Below are positions 34,647-36,428 of a stretch of 36,428 bases of DNA, in pieces (the first letter of the stretch is position 1; every line of letters begins with the position of its first letter). Under the pieces are notes generated by a model, which did no database searches, had not been told where the DNA came from, and saw only the letters and a program-made list of their open reading frames with translations. The translations under genes and the position numbers were made by a program. This DNA comes from Flavobacteriales bacterium (GTDB lineage Bacteria; Bacteroidota; Bacteroidia; Flavobacteriales; Flavobacteriaceae), in contig SGZI01000005.1 of NCBI GenBank assembly GCA_004213965.1, positions 1 through 36,428 of the forward strand, in the 5' to 3' direction.

Positions 34647-35999
34647 ATGGAAATTATTGTTAAGATATCTCAATTTATTTTAAGCCTTTCATTAATCATT
34701 GTGTTACATGAATTAGGGCATTATATCCCTGCAAAATTATTTAAGACAAGAGTTGAAAAATTTTATTTGTTTTTTGATATTAAGTATTCACTTTTTAAGA
34801 AAAAAATTGGAGAGACTGTATATGGTATTGGCTGGCTTCCTCTTGGTGGATACGTAAAAATTGCTGGTATGATTGATGAGAGTATGGACACTGAGCAAAT
34901 GGCAAAGGACCCACAGCCATGGGAGTTTAGATCAAAACCAGGATGGCAGCGTTTAATAATTATGCTTGGAGGAGTTATAGTTAATTTTATTTTATCTCTT
35001 ATAATTTTTATTGGGCTGGCTTATAACTATGGTACAACGGAAATTCCATTAGACTCTATTAAGGATGGATTTTTAATAGAAAGTCCTATTTTGAAAGATA
35101 TCGGATTTCAAACAGGGGATAACATTATTGCAGTAGATGGAAAAGAAATTGCCTCTTATACTGATTTAAGAAAATCTATAATTGCAGCAGAAACATATAC
35201 TGTTGACAGAGATGGTGAGTATATTGAATTAAGTATACCTATTGATTTTCTTGGACAATTATCCTCTAGCAATATTCAAACAACTTTTGAATTAAGAAGG
35301 CCTTATATTATTCAAGTTGTTTCAGATACTTCATTAAATAAGAACTATGATTTACAGCAGGGAGATAGGATTGCCTCAGTCAATGGTAAAGAAACTAAAT
35401 ATGTAGATCAGGTAATTCAAATATTAAATGAAAATACGAATCGAACGGTTGATGTTGAAATTGCAAGAGACAATGTAACCTATACTAAGGTTTTAAATGT
35501 AGATGCTAGCGGAACATTAGGTATAAATAATTATAGAGCATCAATTAAAAACATGAATGATCTTGGATATGTTCAAATTGAAAATAAATCGTATTCATTT
35601 TCAGAAAGTTTAATTAAAGGAACTCAAAATTTTATTTCCTTTTTTGATTCCTATTTAGATCAAATAGTAGCAATTTTTAATCCTAGCACTGGAGCATATA
35701 AAGGATTAGGAGGATTTTTGGCAATAGGAAACATATTCCCAGGAACTTGGGACTGGCAAGCTTTTTGGACCACTACAGCTTTTTTATCTATAATGCTAGG
35801 GGTTTTAAATGTACTCCCAATACCAATGTTGGATGGAGGCCATGCAATGTTTTTAATATATGAAATGATTTCTGGCAGAAAGCCTTCTGATAAATTTATG
35901 GAGTATGTTTCAATTATGGGATTAATTCTTCTATTGACTCTTGTTCTTTATGCCAACGGAAATGACATTTATAAGCTATTTAATATTCTTTCTTTTTAA
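34647..35999 (+). CDS. rseP: Site-2 zinc metalloprotease RseP
   Basis: A 450-residue intramembrane protease that releases anti-sigma factors and clears signal-peptide remnants. Helix 1 contains HELGH (21-25, zinc ligands His21 and His25, catalytic Glu22). Two PDZ-type regions follow (about 120-195 and 225-285; GDNIIAVDGKEI and GDRIASVNGKE). The C-terminal LDGGH (395-399) supplies the third zinc ligand Asp396. The conserved GGYVKIAGM is near residue 70. Its stop overlaps the ATG of the next gene as TAATG, indicating translational coupling. Confidence 0.95.
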   Translation: MEIIVKISQFILSLSLIIVLHELGHYIPAKLFKTRVEKFYLFFDIKYSLFKKKIGETVYGIGWLPLGGYVKIAGMIDESMDTEQMAKDPQPWEFRSKPGWQRLIIMLGGVIVNFILSLIIFIGLAYNYGTTEIPLDSIKDGFLIESPILKDIGFQTGDNIIAVDGKEIASYTDLRKSIIAAETYTVDRDGEYIELSIPIDFLGQLSSSNIQTTFELRRPYIIQVVSDTSLNKNYDLQQGDRIASVNGKETKYVDQVIQILNENTNRTVDVEIARDNVTYTKVLNVDASGTLGINNYRASIKNMNDLGYVQIENKSYSFSESLIKGTQNFISFFDSYLDQIVAIFNPSTGAYKGLGGFLAIGNIFPGTWDWQAFWTTTAFLSIMLGVLNVLPIPMLDGGHAMFLIYEMISGRKPSDKFMEYVSIMGLILLLTLVLYANGNDIYKLFNILSF

Positions 36000-36428
36000 T
36001 GGATTTATATTATAATTTTCTTGCATTTTGGATTTTATTTGGAGCATTAACATTTTTATATTTAATTTTTTCTAAAACTATTGCTCCATACGGAAGACAT
36101 CAAAACAATAAATGGGGATGGTCTATAGACAATAATTGGGGATGGTTTTGGATGGAATTACCTGCATTAATTGTAATGCCTGTTTTGGTTGTGCTAGGGA
36201 CAACAGAAATAGATGTATATATTATTTTTATTTTGTTTTTATGGTGCTTTCATTATTTCTACAGAGCAGTTGTTTTCCCATTTAAATTAAATACAAAAGG
36301 GAAAAAAATACCAGTTGTAATTGTTTGTAGCGCTTTTATATTCAACCTTATTAATGGGTTTTTTGTTGGATACGAGCTTGGCTTTATTTTAGATAATAAT
36401 TTTTCTTTAGATCCTAATTTTATTATTG
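35999..36428 (+). CDS. Steroid 5-alpha-reductase-like membrane protein (3' truncated)
   Basis: The frame begins at ATG 35999, sharing its A with the rseP stop, and runs open to the window edge (143 complete codons). The N-terminal helices and the motifs TIAPYGRH, WFWMELPALIV, HYFYRAVVFPFK and FNLINGF correspond to the opening half of the 3-oxo-5-alpha-steroid 4-dehydrogenase family, NADPH-dependent membrane enoyl reductases. The C-terminal catalytic part, with its NADPH-binding residues, lies outside the window. The natural substrate in bacteria is uncertain and need not be a steroid. Confidence 0.8.
   Translation, partial: MDLYYNFLAFWILFGALTFLYLIFSKTIAPYGRHQNNKWGWSIDNNWGWFWMELPALIVMPVLVVLGTTEIDVYIIFILFLWCFHYFYRAVVFPFKLNTKGKKIPVVIVCSAFIFNLINGFFVGYELGFILDNNFSLDPNFII

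Overview
The window is a compact, AT-rich chromosomal segment (about 30% GC by eye) from a marine-type flavobacterium (Bacteroidota, Flavobacteriia). Four observations support this. The ATP synthase operon runs a-c-b-delta-alpha-gamma without beta and epsilon. There are gliding/type IX secretion genes (a PorW/SprE-like C-terminus, GldH, and an M1 peptidase with a type A C-terminal sorting domain). The promoters are of the Bacteroidota TAnnTTTG type. Shine-Dalgarno sites are largely absent, while TTG and GTG starts are common. I see no tRNA, rRNA, CRISPR array, transposase, phage gene or integration site, and no gene-free stretch longer than about 300 bases.

Layout. 1-6549: the end of a PorW/SprE-like lipoprotein, a bactofilin, AtpZ, a second small membrane protein and the ATP synthase genes atpB-E-F-H-A-G, with a well-formed promoter directly before atpB. 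6618-10554: an envelope run with a Wzx-like flippase, dUTPase, a DUF4292 lipoprotein and an EnvC-like factor. 10558-13018 (minus): acyl-CoA thioesterase, an HU-like/SPOR membrane protein and TrpRS. 13070-14817: a PlsC-type acyltransferase converging on recA. 14955-18839: tRNA hydroxylase TrhO, gldH and a class A penicillin-binding protein. 18850-23653 (minus): acetoacetyl-CoA synthetase, a double ABC ATPase without permeases and a NylB/class C-like serine hydrolase. 23711-28022: an orphan NtrY-like histidine kinase, an enoyl-CoA hydratase and an unusual TonB-plug/TPR/DUF2135-like protein. 28019-32564: a bacilliredoxin, a ZIP transporter, a feoA-feoB-Cys-rich iron operon and a Sco1-like protein. 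32639-36428: a T9SS-sorted M1 peptidase, the site-2 protease RseP and a truncated steroid 5-alpha-reductase-like membrane protein.

How the parts fit. Most of this is core housekeeping: energy (ATP synthase, Sco1), envelope building (flippase, PBP1A, EnvC, PlsC, SPOR, RseP), gliding/T9SS (PorW/SprE, GldH, the sorted peptidase), iron/metal uptake (Feo, ZIP), thiol redox (bacilliredoxin) and ketone-body/fatty-acid metabolism (AacS, enoyl-CoA hydratase). Genes are packed so tightly that all five convergent junctions are between a 4-base overlap and a 10-base gap. I do not find a defence island or an obvious new multi-gene system. The best leads are the barrel-less TonB-plug fusion protein (26007-28022), the second small membrane protein of the atp operon, a 42-codon Cys-rich gene behind feoB, the overlapping stop codons, and the near-leaderless divergent trpS/plsC promoters.
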